Shown here: one piece after another, positions 17,526 through 26,298 of the stretch
Layout: each line of letters starts with the position of its first letter
Numbering within the stretch: position 1 is the first letter of the stretch
DNA from: Clostridium_F caseinilyticum
Lineage (GTDB): Bacteria; Bacillota; Clostridia; Clostridiales; Clostridiaceae
Strand: one strand, 5' to 3'
DNA: 64,000 nt
NCBI RefSeq assembly: GCF_046127645.1
Contig: NZ_CP175919.1
Made by a program: the position numbers and the translations under genes
Notes under the pieces: generated by a model
The model's input: only the letters and a program-made list of their open reading frames with translations
What the model was told of the DNA's origin: nothing
Databases searched by the model: none

Positions 17526-18392
17526 TTAGTTTTTAAAGGTTTTATAAAAGTCCTTAGGGGATATACCATAGGCTTTTTTAAAAGCACGTATAAAGCTTGA
17601 ATAATCTCCAAAACCACAATTTACATATACATCTGTAATTTTATAACCTTTTATTATAAGAGATTTAGAAAAAGCTAAACGTTTTTGTTGTATATACTTA
17701 TGAAGAGTATACCCTGTTTGAGCTTTAAATTTATGCATAAGATAATATTTATTTATGAAAAATTTAGAGGATAAAGTGTCTATAGATAAGTCATCTTGAA
17801 GATTGTCTTTTATATAATTTATAATTTCTTCTATTTGGCTATCATATTCTATATCATTTTTCCCTATATGATTTGTATTGTTCATAAATAACCTATTTAG
17901 ATACACCATTAACTGAATGAATAAAGAATTTCTTAATAAAATATTGCCAAATTCCTTATCTTTTGTAGCAGATTCAAGAGAAAATAAAGTATGTTTTATT
18001 AAGGATGTATTATGCTCTTCCATACGAAAAAGATTAATTTTATGTTTAGATGATAATTGAAAGCAAGTAAGCAAGTTGCTGTTATTTTTATTGTGCATTT
18101 CTAAAAACTTTGAATTAACCCATATTATTATCCTTTCATAGGGTTCATCATTATTTATTATAACTTTATGTAAATCATTACTGCTTACAAAAAGTATATC
18201 CCAAGGCTTCAGTTTATAGGCTTTCCCTTCTATAAGATAACTAACATTCCCGGATATAAAGACAATTATCTTATTAAAGTCATGATAATGAAGTTCAAAT
18301 TCCATATCTTTTTTATCTTTTAGATGAAAAAATCTAAAATCTTCTTTTAAAAATCCTCTTTTTATGCTTGATGAAGAGTTTATTTTGTTCAT
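17526..18392 (-). CDS. AraC-family transcriptional regulator with cupin sensor
   Basis: The 288-residue protein has an N-terminal AraC-type cupin ligand-binding domain (about 10-150, with ELHYHDFNKIIVFISGNVSYLI) and two C-terminal helix-turn-helix motifs (about 190-285), ending in the family pattern VNCGFGDYSSFIRAFKKAYGISPKDFYK. The ATG at 18392 is preferred because AAGGACGTG sits nine bases upstream; an upstream GTG lies inside that site. It is divergent from the symporter gene at 18623 and is the obvious candidate to control it. The inducer is unknown. Confidence 0.9.
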   Translation of the reverse strand: MNKINSSSSIKRGFLKEDFRFFHLKDKKDMEFELHYHDFNKIIVFISGNVSYLIEGKAYKLKPWDILFVSSNDLHKVIINNDEPYERIIIWVNSKFLEMHNKNNSNLLTCFQLSSKHKINLFRMEEHNTSLIKHTLFSLESATKDKEFGNILLRNSLFIQLMVYLNRLFMNNTNHIGKNDIEYDSQIEEIINYIKDNLQDDLSIDTLSSKFFINKYYLMHKFKAQTGYTLHKYIQQKRLAFSKSLIIKGYKITDVYVNCGFGDYSSFIRAFKKAYGISPKDFYKTFKN

Positions 18393-18622
18393 TATTATCA
18401 CGTCCTTAGAAATTTATATATTCATTATAGCATTTTTTGCAATATTAACAGCAGTTTTAACAATAAAAATAGTAAAAAATATGTATATAATATACTATAG
18501 ATTTAGATTACTTCATTGAGATTTTAAATTTGGGGGTTTTTAAAGATAAGTAAGATTTTATACTAAAGCGATGATTTTTGTTATTTAGTTTATTATGGGG
18601 AATTAAACGTGGAGGCGATAGA

Positions 18623-19873
18623 ATGAAACTATGGGAAAATTATAAATGGTCTATAATACTACTTGTTTCTGTAATTGTAGGAGGAATAGTTGGATTAATT
18701 ATAGGTCCAAAGTCTGTAGTAGTAGAACCTTTGGGTAATTTATTTTTAAATTTAATGTTCACTGCAATTGTACCTTTAGTATTTTTTAGTGTTGCTTCAG
18801 CCATTGCTAATATGCCTAACATGAAAAGACTAGGAAAAATTTTATTAAGTGTATTTATAGTATTTACTTTTACTGCACTAATTGCAGCTGTAATTGGGGT
18901 TATAGGAGCTTTAACAATAAATACTACAAAGGGAGTAGACCCTTCAACTATGCAAAAGATAATGGCCAATACAGTTAATGAAGTTCAAAATAAAGAAAAG
19001 GTAAGTATGCTACAACAGATTGTAAATACAGTTACAGTGTCAGATTTTTCATTATTATTTTCTAGAAAAAATATGCTACAAATTATTATATTCTCAATAA
19101 TTTTTGGTATTTCTACAGCTATGGTAGGAGAAAAGGGCAAACCTGTTGCTAAATTTTTAGAAGCTGGTTCAACTGTAATGATAAAGATGATAGATATAAT
19201 TATGTATACAGCGCCAATAGGACTTGGTTGTTATTTTGCTTCAGTAATAGGACAGCTTGGACCTCAAATACTTGAAGGATATGTGAGAGTGTTTATATTA
19301 TATTTGATACTTACTTTGGTATATTATTTTATTATGTTTACTGTATATGCTTATATGGCAGCAGGAAAAACAGGGATACAAGTATTTTGGAAGAATGCAT
19401 TATCACCTTCAATAACATCCCTTGCTACATGTTCTAGTGCAGCATCTATTCCTGTTAACTTAGAAAGTACAAAGAATATGGGAGTACCCAAAGATATTAG
19501 AGAAACAGTTATACCATTAGGAGCAAATACTCATAAAGATGGTTCTGTTATAGGCGGAGTTCTAAAAATAACTTTTTTACTTGGATTGTTTGGTCATGAT
19601 ATGACTAGTTTTAAAGCAATAATTACAATAATTGTAGTATCCTATTTGATAGGAGCTGTTATGGGGGCTATTCCTGGGGGAGGACTTATAGGTGCTATGC
19701 TAATCATAAGTATATATGGTTTTGCACCTGAAGTTTTAGGAATAGTAGCAGTTATAAGTACTATAATAGATGCTCCGGCAACACTATTAAATTCTACAGG
19801 GAATACAGTGTGTGCAATGATGATAACAAGACTTGTGGAAGGAAAAGATTGGGTTAAAAAAATTACGACATAA
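18623..19873 (+). CDS. DAACS-family dicarboxylate/amino acid:cation symporter
   Basis: The 416-residue membrane transporter imports an acidic amino acid, a dicarboxylate or a serine/threonine-like substrate with Na+ or H+. The family's re-entrant loops are visible: SLATCSSAASIPVNLESTKN (HP1 serine-rich motif) and ETVIPLGANTHKDGSVIGG, where the usual PLGATINMDG is changed to PLGANTHKDG. A late segment reads STIIDAPATLLNSTGNTVCAMM. GGAGGCGAT precedes ATG 18623; an earlier in-frame ATG lacks such a site. Divergent AraC gene suggests induction by the substrate. The exact substrate cannot be assigned. Confidence 0.92.
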   Translation: MKLWENYKWSIILLVSVIVGGIVGLIIGPKSVVVEPLGNLFLNLMFTAIVPLVFFSVASAIANMPNMKRLGKILLSVFIVFTFTALIAAVIGVIGALTINTTKGVDPSTMQKIMANTVNEVQNKEKVSMLQQIVNTVTVSDFSLLFSRKNMLQIIIFSIIFGISTAMVGEKGKPVAKFLEAGSTVMIKMIDIIMYTAPIGLGCYFASVIGQLGPQILEGYVRVFILYLILTLVYYFIMFTVYAYMAAGKTGIQVFWKNALSPSITSLATCSSAASIPVNLESTKNMGVPKDIRETVIPLGANTHKDGSVIGGVLKITFLLGLFGHDMTSFKAIITIIVVSYLIGAVMGAIPGGGLIGAMLIISIYGFAPEVLGIVAVISTIIDAPATLLNSTGNTVCAMMITRLVEGKDWVKKITT

Positions 19874-20128
19874 AAACTTTTAAGGGATGAATATTAAAAC
19901 AAGAAATACTTTTAATCAATAGATAGCTATAAAAATAAAGAATACTAATATTTGTGTTTTAATATTTAAGCTAACGCTCTAATGCCACGTCCTGTGGCAA
20001 CAATAGCTAAGTAAACTTCCTGTTTACTTTACGCTTAAATATTAATCCACAAATAAAGTATTCTTATTATTTTTCTAGATATCCATTTTCTCTAAAAGTA
20101 TTTCTTGTTTTAATACCTTTAAAAGTTT
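19872..20128. repeat. MITE-like palindromic element R3, long copy
   Basis: Inverted ends AAAACTTTTAAGG/CCTTTAAAAGTTTT and, inside, TTAAAACAAGAAATACTTTT/AAAAGTATTTCTTGTTTTAA enclose AATAAAGAATACTAATATTTGTG/CACAAATAAAGTATTCTTATT-type arms. The centre adds small hairpins (GCCACGTCCTGTGGC; AAGTAAACTTCCTGTTTACTT). A shorter copy lacking most of this centre lies at 36821-36975. No ORF inside, so mobility in trans is presumed. Confidence 0.7.
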
Positions 20129-20154
20129 TTTGTGTAATTTTAAATATGGAAAAG

Positions 20155-20400
20155 AGAGAATAAGAATGATTATTTTTGCTTAAAATATATGATTTCAACT
20201 CATAACTCGCTGAACGCTCAAACAATGAGTTGAAATTTCATATATTTTGCAAAAACAAATAAGAATCTCTAAATTTTTTCGAATATTTTTTACGACACAT
20301 ATCACTATTTTAAATAGGATGAAGTTGGTATAATTTTTTATATGTTTCGTAAGAACAAATAAGAATATTTAATTTTGTTTAAATTTTCTTTTTAAATCAA
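20155..20400. repeat. Palindromic element R4 (copy a) and decayed flank
   Basis: AATAAGAATGATTATTTTTGC...AAATATATGATTTCAACTC pairs with GAGTTGAAATTTCATATATTT...GCAAAAACAAATAAGAATCTC; the core hairpin contains TCGCTGAACGCTCAAACA. A related element is at 36640-36790. From 20400 to 20740 the sequence is AT-rich with a partial R3-like arm (TTTACTTTATGCTTAAATATTA) and no gene. Confidence 0.55.
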
Positions 20401-20744
20401 AGAAGTTAGCATAACTTTTTCTGGCTTAACTATTTAATATTATAAAGAATATAATTAAAGATTTTGTGTAAAGCAATGAAATAAAATAATCCTTATTTGT
20501 TATCTGTACTTTTTTCTCTGTACTCTAAATAAAAGTTCTGTTTACTTTATGCTTAAATATTAGTTCATAAATAAAGTTTTATAAGTAAAGTTATATAAGT
20601 AAATATATATATTATATTGAAAATAGTGTTTGTTGTGGATATAATTAAATTATTGTTAAGTAGAGAATGGTAGAAAATATTGAATAAAAAATATAATTTA
20701 TATGTAAATATATGTTTAAATAGAACATATAAGGAGGATTAGTT

Positions 20745-21182
20745 GTGAATTTTAAAGAGATGAAAATATCAGATATAAAAGAGGTTGTAGATATATATGT
20801 GAATACGTTTAACTCTCCACCTTGGAATGACAAATGGACAATTGAAACTGCTTCAAAACGTTTATATCAAATGATAAATTGTGAATCTTCATATGGGCTT
20901 GTAGCATATGAGGATGAGTTAATTTGCGGTATGATTTTAGGAAGTGAAGAGCAGTACTATGATAGTGTTGCGTTTAATATTAAAGAATTTTGTGTTAGGA
21001 ATGATATACGGAACAAAGGGCGTGGCACAAAAATTTTTGAAGAATTTGAAAATCGCTTAAAAGGTAAAGGGATAACTGAAATTACATTAGTTACTACAAA
21101 GGATTATAGGACAGAAGGATTTTATAAAAAGAGAGGATTACAATCAGATAATGAAATGGTTGTTATGGGTAAAGAACTTTAA
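20745..21182 (+). CDS. GNAT-family N-acetyltransferase
   Basis: The 145-residue protein has the GNAT fold: beta strand with MKISDIKEVVDIYVNTFNSPPWNDKW, strand 4 FNIKEFCVRNDIRNKG and the acetyl-CoA pyrophosphate loop RNKGRGTKIFEEFE (the usual Q/RxxGxG/A). It transfers an acetyl group from acetyl-CoA to an unknown acceptor. GTG start at 20745 follows AAGGAGGATT. It is convergent with the Cys-rich gene and overlaps its 3' end by 20 bp. Confidence 0.85.
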   Translation: MNFKEMKISDIKEVVDIYVNTFNSPPWNDKWTIETASKRLYQMINCESSYGLVAYEDELICGMILGSEEQYYDSVAFNIKEFCVRNDIRNKGRGTKIFEEFENRLKGKGITEITLVTTKDYRTEGFYKKRGLQSDNEMVVMGKEL

Positions 21183-21444
21183 TTACATTAGTAACTTGAT
21201 ATACCTTTTGACCAGCACCAAAACAATCATAAGCAGTGCAACCTTTAAGACCTTTTTTCCTAAGATTTTGGTGAACAGAGCATGTAAAATCTGATTGCAG
21301 GTTTATACAAGGTTTACCAGCATCCTTATTAGTTGGGAAACCTTCTGAAGCTGAAAAATATAGTGCTATACAACATAGGCCAAAACATTTTTTGCAATCA
21401 ACTCTTAATTCTTTATCTAACTTGCTTTCATATGTACATATCAT
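21163..21444 (-). CDS. Cys-rich protein, N-terminal domain of a pentapeptide-repeat family (truncated?)
   Basis: The 93 residues carry CKKCFGLCCIALYFSASEG, then DAGKPCINL, FTCSVHQNL, GCTAYDCFGAGQKVYQVT. From memory this is the conserved Cys-rich head found in front of pentapeptide-repeat proteins of bacilli and actinobacteria. Here the protein stops a few residues after the VYQVT motif, with a different tail (NVIKVLYP), inside the end of the convergent GNAT gene, so the repeat portion is missing. Eight or so cysteines could bind a metal cluster. GAGGT precedes ATG 21444. It may be a truncated remnant or a functional stand-alone domain. Confidence 0.6.
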   Translation of the reverse strand: MICTYESKLDKELRVDCKKCFGLCCIALYFSASEGFPTNKDAGKPCINLQSDFTCSVHQNLRKKGLKGCTAYDCFGAGQKVYQVTNVIKVLYP

Positions 21445-21993
21445 AGTTATTTACCTCATATTAGAAAAATATAAATAATTTTTACTTTTAAATTATATCA
21501 TACAAAGGGTGCTTTTCAATGTATGATTGAACAGTATTTGTAATTAATGCTATAATTATTATATATTAAGCATATTTTAGAAAATATTTTATTTATATGT
21601 TGCATAGGAAAGGCAGAGAGTATTATTGAAAAAAATTATTGTCTTATATATAAGAGCGGAGAAAAATAGTAAGAAGAATTATTTTAGTAAATTTCTATAT
21701 AACTCTTTCTCTTTTAAGTGATATTTTAAAGAGAAGGGTGTTATTTAATATTGGACTTATATTATTTTTTATTATACTAGCCATTACAATAATTTACTCT
21801 AATACAGGAAATAGATTTTAAAAGTAGGACATGTTTAAATCAATGCTAAAAATTAGTATTCTTTATAAATATCCTGTAATTAAGTCATATATACAGTTTT
21901 GAAAGTCATATTTACGTTTATTATAAAAACTCATATTTGGAAATAAAATTTTATAATCTTTTTAAAATTAATTTTATTATGTGGGGGGATTTA
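21445..21993. other. Intergenic region with decayed membrane-protein fragment
   Basis: A frame open from about 21660 to 21821 encodes a basic segment followed by a membrane helix (LILFFIILAITIIY) but has no clear start, so it looks like a remnant. The hairpin ACTCTTTCTCTTTTAA/TTTAAAGAGAAGGGT lies at about 21702-21740. The remainder is AT-rich and leads to the GTG start at 21994. Confidence 0.35.
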
Positions 21994-22656
21994 GTGAAAG
22001 TTAGTAAAGCATATAAAATATTAATATGGTCAAATAAAAGGTATCTAATAAAAACCTATGGCATTGATTATTATAATAAATTTAGAATAATTGCAGATAA
22101 AAAGTTAAAAGAAATTGAGCCTAAAGTTCCTGATATAGGAAAGAGTGTAAATTCATTAAATTATGCTTTTATAATAGCATATGTTCCTTTTTTTCATGCA
22201 TTTAATAAGCTTCAAGAAACAAAAGATATAGCAGGGGAATTAATTTGGGTAATTAATGAAAATTTCTTTAGAAAAATTCCTAAATTTATTTGGTTAAAAA
22301 TGGGCAAAATTTCTTCAGCACCAAAGGGTATCAAAACATTAAAAAAGGAACAGGAAAAAAATGAATTAGGATTGACCCACCCTATGGATTGGAAATTTGA
22401 AGTTATTGATAATTATGATGGAACTTATTGTTGTAATATAAAAGAATGTGGAGCGTTAAAAGTTTTAAGAGAAATTGGAGAAGATAGAATTTTCCCATAT
22501 CCATGTAGACTTGATTATTTAATGGCTAACTTAAAAGGAAATAAGTTTAAAAGGACTAAAACTCTTGCTGATGGAGATGAATGTTGTAATTGCAATATAA
22601 TGGGGTCAGGGTACACAGAGTGGTCACCAGAAAAAGGTTTTGAACAAAGAAAATAA
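21994..22656 (+). CDS. L-2-amino-thiazoline-4-carboxylic acid hydrolase family protein
   Basis: The 220-residue protein ends with the family's hallmark RTKTLADGDECCNCNI, and has internal KECGALKVLREIG and FPYPCRLDYLMANL, placing cysteines as likely ligands or nucleophiles. The founding member opens L-2-amino-thiazoline-4-carboxylate in a cysteine-forming pathway, but most clostridial relatives have no proven reaction. GTG 21994 is chosen because GGGGGGAT precedes it; an in-frame ATG 57 nt upstream lacks a site. The signal peptidase gene follows 24 bp later, so the two may be cotranscribed. Confidence 0.8.
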   Translation: MKVSKAYKILIWSNKRYLIKTYGIDYYNKFRIIADKKLKEIEPKVPDIGKSVNSLNYAFIIAYVPFFHAFNKLQETKDIAGELIWVINENFFRKIPKFIWLKMGKISSAPKGIKTLKKEQEKNELGLTHPMDWKFEVIDNYDGTYCCNIKECGALKVLREIGEDRIFPYPCRLDYLMANLKGNKFKRTKTLADGDECCNCNIMGSGYTEWSPEKGFEQRK

Positions 22657-22680
22657 TATTTAAATTAGGGAAGAAACATT

Positions 22681-23289
22681 ATGGATAAAAATAAAGTAAA
22701 GAAAGAGATTAAAAGTTGGAGTTTTTCTATTTTAGGTGCTATTCTTATTGCAGGTTTAGTTAATAGTAAGGTTTTTGCAAAGGTTAGAGTGCAACAAAGT
22801 TCTATGGAGAATACTTTGATTACTAATGAACAATTAATAGTAGACAAGTTAAGTTATAATTTTGTAGAACCTAAAAAAGGGGATATAATAATTTTTAATG
22901 AAGGCAAAGAAAAGAGAAACATAGCCGAGGATACTTTAGAAATGGTTGATAATATAATATCTATATTTAATAATAACAATAATTCTATAGAAAAAGATGA
23001 TAGATTAATTAAGAGAGTAATTGGGGTACCTGGTGATGAAGTTGATATTAAAGATGGATATTTGTATTTAAATGGTAAAAAAGTTGAAGAATACTATGTA
23101 AAAGGTGAAACTATTAAAAGAGATTTTAAACTTCCTATAAGGGTTCCAGAAAACAAATTATTTGTTTTGGGAGATAATAGAATGATAAGTAAGGATAGTA
23201 GAATGTTTGGATTTATTGATTATAAACAAGTGGAAGGTAAAGCAATATATAGAGTATATCCTTTTAATAATATAGGAAAGATAAAGTAG
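22681..23289 (+). CDS. lepB: Signal peptidase I
   Basis: The 202-residue membrane-anchored serine protease removes signal peptides. A single N-terminal membrane segment (about 13-30) is followed by the catalytic Ser41 in QQSSMENTL (box B), box C LSYNFVEPKKGDIIIF, the general base Lys111 in DRLIKRVIGVPGDEV (box D) and box E VLGDNRMISKDSRMFG, where SKDSR is the SxDSR consensus. An insertion of about 25 residues rich in Asn/Asp lies between boxes C and D. GGGAAGAAAC precedes the ATG. Clostridia usually carry several paralogs; this may not be the essential one. Confidence 0.93.
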   Translation: MDKNKVKKEIKSWSFSILGAILIAGLVNSKVFAKVRVQQSSMENTLITNEQLIVDKLSYNFVEPKKGDIIIFNEGKEKRNIAEDTLEMVDNIISIFNNNNNSIEKDDRLIKRVIGVPGDEVDIKDGYLYLNGKKVEEYYVKGETIKRDFKLPIRVPENKLFVLGDNRMISKDSRMFGFIDYKQVEGKAIYRVYPFNNIGKIK

Positions 23290-23343
23290 AAGGGAAATAT
23301 TGTATCTAGATAATTTAAATTTATTATATTTTCTTATTATAAT

Positions 23344-23437
23344 TATTTGAGCAAATTGAATAATTAAAGGATTTCTAATGCATATATAATATATTGATAT
23401 ATTTAAAATGAATTGTGCAATTTTTTCATTTAAAAAC
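23344..23437. repeat. Palindromic repeat R5, copy at 23.3 kb
   Basis: Left arm TTGAGCAAATTGAATAATTA and right arm TGAATTGTGCAATTTTTTCA flank an AATATATTGATATATT centre. Same arms as the copies near 47, 12476, 47912 and 62338. Confidence 0.55.
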
Positions 23438-23490
23438 TAAATTAAATTTACAAAAAATTAAAATGATATTTATTTTAATAAATATAAATT

Positions 23491-23535
23491 AAGCTGTTGA
23501 TAAACGAACATATTGTATCAACAGCTATTTTGATT
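23491..23535 (+). terminator. Intrinsic terminator
   Basis: AGCTGTTGATA and TATCAACAGCT pair exactly around AACGAACATATTG, followed by ATTTTGATT. It lies 200 bp after lepB. From here to 24147 the sequence is extremely AT-rich and no gene is seen. Confidence 0.65.
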
Positions 23536-24162
23536 ATATATATATTTTAATGGTTATATATTTTATGAATTTATAGGTTAATTGTGTAATAATTGTTAAC
23601 ATAAAATTATTTTTGTTTTAAAATTATGTATTATATAAAAATCAAACATAATTTTTATGATATAATAAAATTTAAATTATATAGGGATGGTTTTGTTTTT
23701 TAGATTAGAGTTAGTTAATTATTTAAAACTTAAAAATAATTATTTTTTATAATTATTAAAAATTTAATTCCTTTTAAGAATTAAATTTTACTGTGTTGTA
23801 TAAAAATTATTGTAATTGATAATTGCTATCGATTATGTATGCATTTAAATATTTAATTGGATATTTTTTAACTTCTTTTCAAAAGGTTTACATTATATTA
23901 TGTGTTTTATGTATGGAAAAAAATAACGGATTCTAAAATATATAAAATTTAATTTATTAATTTTAAAAATTTTTAAAGATAAATTTAGTTAAAATTTATT
24001 TTTATTTGTATACTTTTTAGCTTTATATTCAAAAAAATTACAAATGATGAAAATTTTTTTACCTTTTTCAGGTTAAATGCTGTGTCATCACCTTTTTTAT
24101 TAGATTCTAGGATTTGCTTGCCCATGAATACTAAAAAACTAATAAAAGGGAGGACATTATAT

Positions 24163-24864
24163 ATGCGCATAGGAATCTGTGGAAATGATGTTGAACAAAG
24201 AAATTATTTGAAAAATCATCTAATAAAAATTATTAAAGAAGCGAATTTGAAGTGCGAATTATTTGAATTTAATTGTGGAGAAGAGCTTTTACAAAATTAT
24301 GAAAAAATGAATATTATATTTTTAGATATAAATATGGGAAAAATAAATGGAATAGAAATAGCTAAAAAAATAAGAGAGTTTGATTCAGTAGTAGAAATAA
24401 TATTTGTAACAAAGCTTGTTAACTATATTCATCAAGCCTATGAGGTAAGAGCATATAGGTATTTGCTGAGGCCTATAAATTATGAAATTATAAAATATGT
24501 TACATTGAATTGTATTAAGGGTATTGAAGCACAAAAAAATTTAGTTATTAAATATAAAGGTGAAATTATAATTTTAAATATAGATGATATTACATATATA
24601 GAAGTTATGCAAAAGATGTTAACGATACATACTAAAGATAAAGATTATATATTTAAAATGACTTTATCAAAATTTGAAAAAGAATTATCTCAACATGATT
24701 TCTTTAGATGTCACAAAAGTTTTTTAGTTAATCTTAATAAAGTAAAAGAGTTTAAGGACAACATAATAAACGTTAATGATACCTATATACCCATAAGTAA
24801 ATATAGGTCTAAAGAATTTAGGAATAAATTAACAAAAATATTAAAAAATTCAATATGGCTTTAA
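24163..24864 (+). CDS. LytTR-type response regulator (AgrA/ComE-like), no adjacent kinase
   Basis: The 233-residue cytoplasmic regulator has a receiver domain (about 1-120) with the phosphorylatable Asp55 in FLDINMGKINGIEIA, and a LytTR DNA-binding domain (about 135-233; DDITYIEVMQKMLTIHT and FFRCHKSFLVNLNKVKEF). The usual receiver Lys in the KP dipeptide is replaced by Arg (AYRYLLRPI), which may weaken phosphorylation control. GGGAGG lies nine bases before ATG 24163. No histidine kinase is present nearby. It is the only regulator next to the peptide cluster that begins 0.7 kb downstream, so it is the best candidate to switch that cluster (inference). Confidence 0.9.
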   Translation: MRIGICGNDVEQRNYLKNHLIKIIKEANLKCELFEFNCGEELLQNYEKMNIIFLDINMGKINGIEIAKKIREFDSVVEIIFVTKLVNYIHQAYEVRAYRYLLRPINYEIIKYVTLNCIKGIEAQKNLVIKYKGEIIILNIDDITYIEVMQKMLTIHTKDKDYIFKMTLSKFEKELSQHDFFRCHKSFLVNLNKVKEFKDNIINVNDTYIPISKYRSKEFRNKLTKILKNSIWL

Positions 24865-25573
24865 AAAAATATCTATTCATCCTAATACAGATATTATTCA
24901 TGCCAACTATATTGAAAAAACAATGAAAGGATAGTAGAATTTCTTTAAAGTTAAATCAAAACACATGGGACAAGCTAATTAGAATAAATTAAAATCTGTT
25001 ATTAAAAATAATATATTTTTAGGTGATGGATTGTTAATATTTTCTCATACTTCAATAATATTAAATTTAAAATGTGAGTATATATCATATTTTAATATTG
25101 ATATTAATTAATAGAATCTGTTAAAAATCACAATGATATTTATTTTTTATTGTAATATGTCTGAAAACTATATAATTTTGGAATTTTATGTATTTTAATT
25201 AAAGATTTATAAACAGAGTTTTTGGCTTTAGAAGAAGTTTTTACTAACGCTAAAGTTTAGAAAATGGATAAGCGTTCTTTATTACTATTTTTAATAAGAT
25301 AGGAGTATTAGAGCTTAGGGTTATCGGATAAATAGAGTATATGTCTAGGCCAGGATGTAAAAATATAAAATTTATATCATAAGTATACATTAAATAAATG
25401 CTCTATAAGATTTAATAAAATCAGAAATATAAATAATTAAAGTAATTCTATATAAAACATCAAATGTAAACCAAGAAAAAGCGTTATAGATCCTAATAAC
25501 GAGTACAACAATTATCAATCCCATATATAATTTAGTTTTGTTCATTATTCTTCTCTTTTCAAGGAGGAGTAAT
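24865..25573. other. Region between the LytTR regulator and the peptide cluster
   Basis: Holds repeat R1 copy b (25208-25333) and otherwise AT-rich sequence. The promoter of the peptide genes should lie between 25340 and 25560; no convincing LytTR direct repeat was seen there by eye. At 25551-25563 ATTATTCTTCTC can pair with GAGAAGAATAAT at 25605-25616, looping out the ribosome binding site of the leader ORF. Confidence 0.45.
25208..25333 (+). repeat. Dispersed repeat R1, copy b
   Basis: Runs from ATAAACAGAGTTTTTGGCTTTAG through AAAGTTTAGAAAATGGATAAG to TTATCGGATAAAT. Same orientation as the 12272 copy and opposite to those at 29351 and 32006. Confidence 0.75.
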
Positions 25574-25657
25574 TTGGTGAAGCTTATTGCATTCTCTAGT
25601 TTTGAGAAGAATAATGTTCATATAATTTTACAGAAAGAAAAAATAAAAAGGGGGTAA
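25574..25657 (+). CDS. Putative 27-codon leader ORF before the precursor peptides
   Basis: TTG 25574 or GTG 25577 follows a full AAGGAGGAG site and opens a frame reading LIAFSSFEKNNVHIIL and a lysine-rich end; its stop at 25655-25657 is 4 nt before the first precursor ATG and lies inside that gene's GGGGGTAAG ribosome binding site. This spacing suggests translational coupling. It has no cysteine and is unlike the precursors. It may be a leader peptide, a small signalling peptide or chance. Confidence 0.4.
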   Translation: MVKLIAFSSFEKNNVHIILQKEKIKRG

Positions 25658-25661
25658 GATT

Positions 25662-25775
25662 ATGAAATTTATAAAAGAACCTTGCAACAAATTCTACTTA
25701 GGATTCTGTGTAGTTTGCGACACAAACTGCGATAACAAATGTTCAGAACAATGTGTAGTTGTAAATCCTAAATAG
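25662..25775 (+). CDS. Cys-rich RiPP precursor peptide 1 (class A)
   Basis: The 37-residue peptide starts MKFIKEPCNKFYLGFC. Cysteines lie at 8, 16, 19, 23, 27 and 31; the C-x2-C-x3-C-x3-C array from residue 16 defines class A here. It resembles the CLI_3235-type Cys-rich peptides of C. botulinum that accompany the radical SAM enzyme CcpM (recalled family, not searched). The N-terminal 12-15 residues are the likely leader and the Cys region the core to be modified. AGGGGGTAAG precedes the ATG. It is followed 36 bp later by precursor 2. Confidence 0.85.
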   Translation: MKFIKEPCNKFYLGFCVVCDTNCDNKCSEQCVVVNPK

Positions 25776-25811
25776 GAAATTTAAGAAATAGTTAAATAGG
25801 GGGTAGAATAA

Positions 25812-25943
25812 ATGAAATTTATAAAAGAGCCATCATCAAAATTTGTATTAGGATTCTGTAATGCATGCAAAGACAACTGCCATAATGATTGTATTACTCA
25901 ATCAGGCTGCGGATACTGTGCAGGATACAATGAAGGAAAATAG
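25812..25943 (+). CDS. Cys-rich RiPP precursor peptide 2 (class A)
   Basis: The 43-residue peptide begins MKFIKEPSSKFVLGFC and has cysteines at 16, 19, 23, 27, 33 and 36, the first four in exactly the same positions as precursors 1 and 4. A Gly/Tyr-rich tail (GCGYCAGYNEGK) adds two cysteines. The site TAGGGGGTAGAATAA precedes the ATG. Its N-terminus is nearly the same as precursor 1, indicating recent duplication with divergent cores. Confidence 0.85.
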   Translation: MKFIKEPSSKFVLGFCNACKDNCHNDCITQSGCGYCAGYNEGK

Positions 25944-25962
25944 AAATTAAATAATAAACTAT

Positions 25963-26155
25963 TCCTAGGTCTACTTATACCGAGATTCTTAATTTGTTTA
26001 AGTTTGCAATAAATATAATTAAGAATAATGATTAAATACGTTTAAGATAAGATTTAATATAAATTCTGCTACAGCTTCGTAAATTCCTCTAGAATATTTC
26101 ATATATAGCATTGATTATCTTAATAAATTTAATATTAGTATAGATAGACCTAGGA
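25963..26155. repeat. Nested inverted repeat between precursors 2 and 3
   Basis: Outer arms TCCTAGGTCTA (25963-25973) and TAGACCTAGGA (26145-26155) match exactly over 11 bp; inside, ATTCTTAATT (25985-25994) pairs with AATTAAGAAT (26017-26026). It could be an RNA processing/termination structure in the precursor transcript or a small inserted element. Confidence 0.55.
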
Positions 26156-26190
26156 TAAAAATTATAATAGTAAGTTGGGGTATAAACATT

Positions 26191-26298
26191 ATGAAATTTA
26201 TAATTAAACCTAAAAACTTTAGGGAAGGTCTATGTCATTGCGATCATTGTGATTATTGTTCTTTAAAATGCGCTAGTAGATGTGGTATATATGCATAA
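26191..26298 (+). CDS. Cys-rich RiPP precursor peptide 3 (class B)
   Basis: The 35-residue peptide has the shared start MKFIIKP followed by the core LCHCDHCDYCSLKCASRC. Cysteines at 15, 17, 20, 23, 27 and 31 give C-x-C-x2-C-x2-C-x3-C-x3-C, the class B pattern, identical to precursor 6. GGGGTATAAACATT precedes the ATG. It is separated from precursor 2 by a 247-bp spacer containing a nested inverted repeat. Confidence 0.82.
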   Translation: MKFIIKPKNFREGLCHCDHCDYCSLKCASRCGIYA

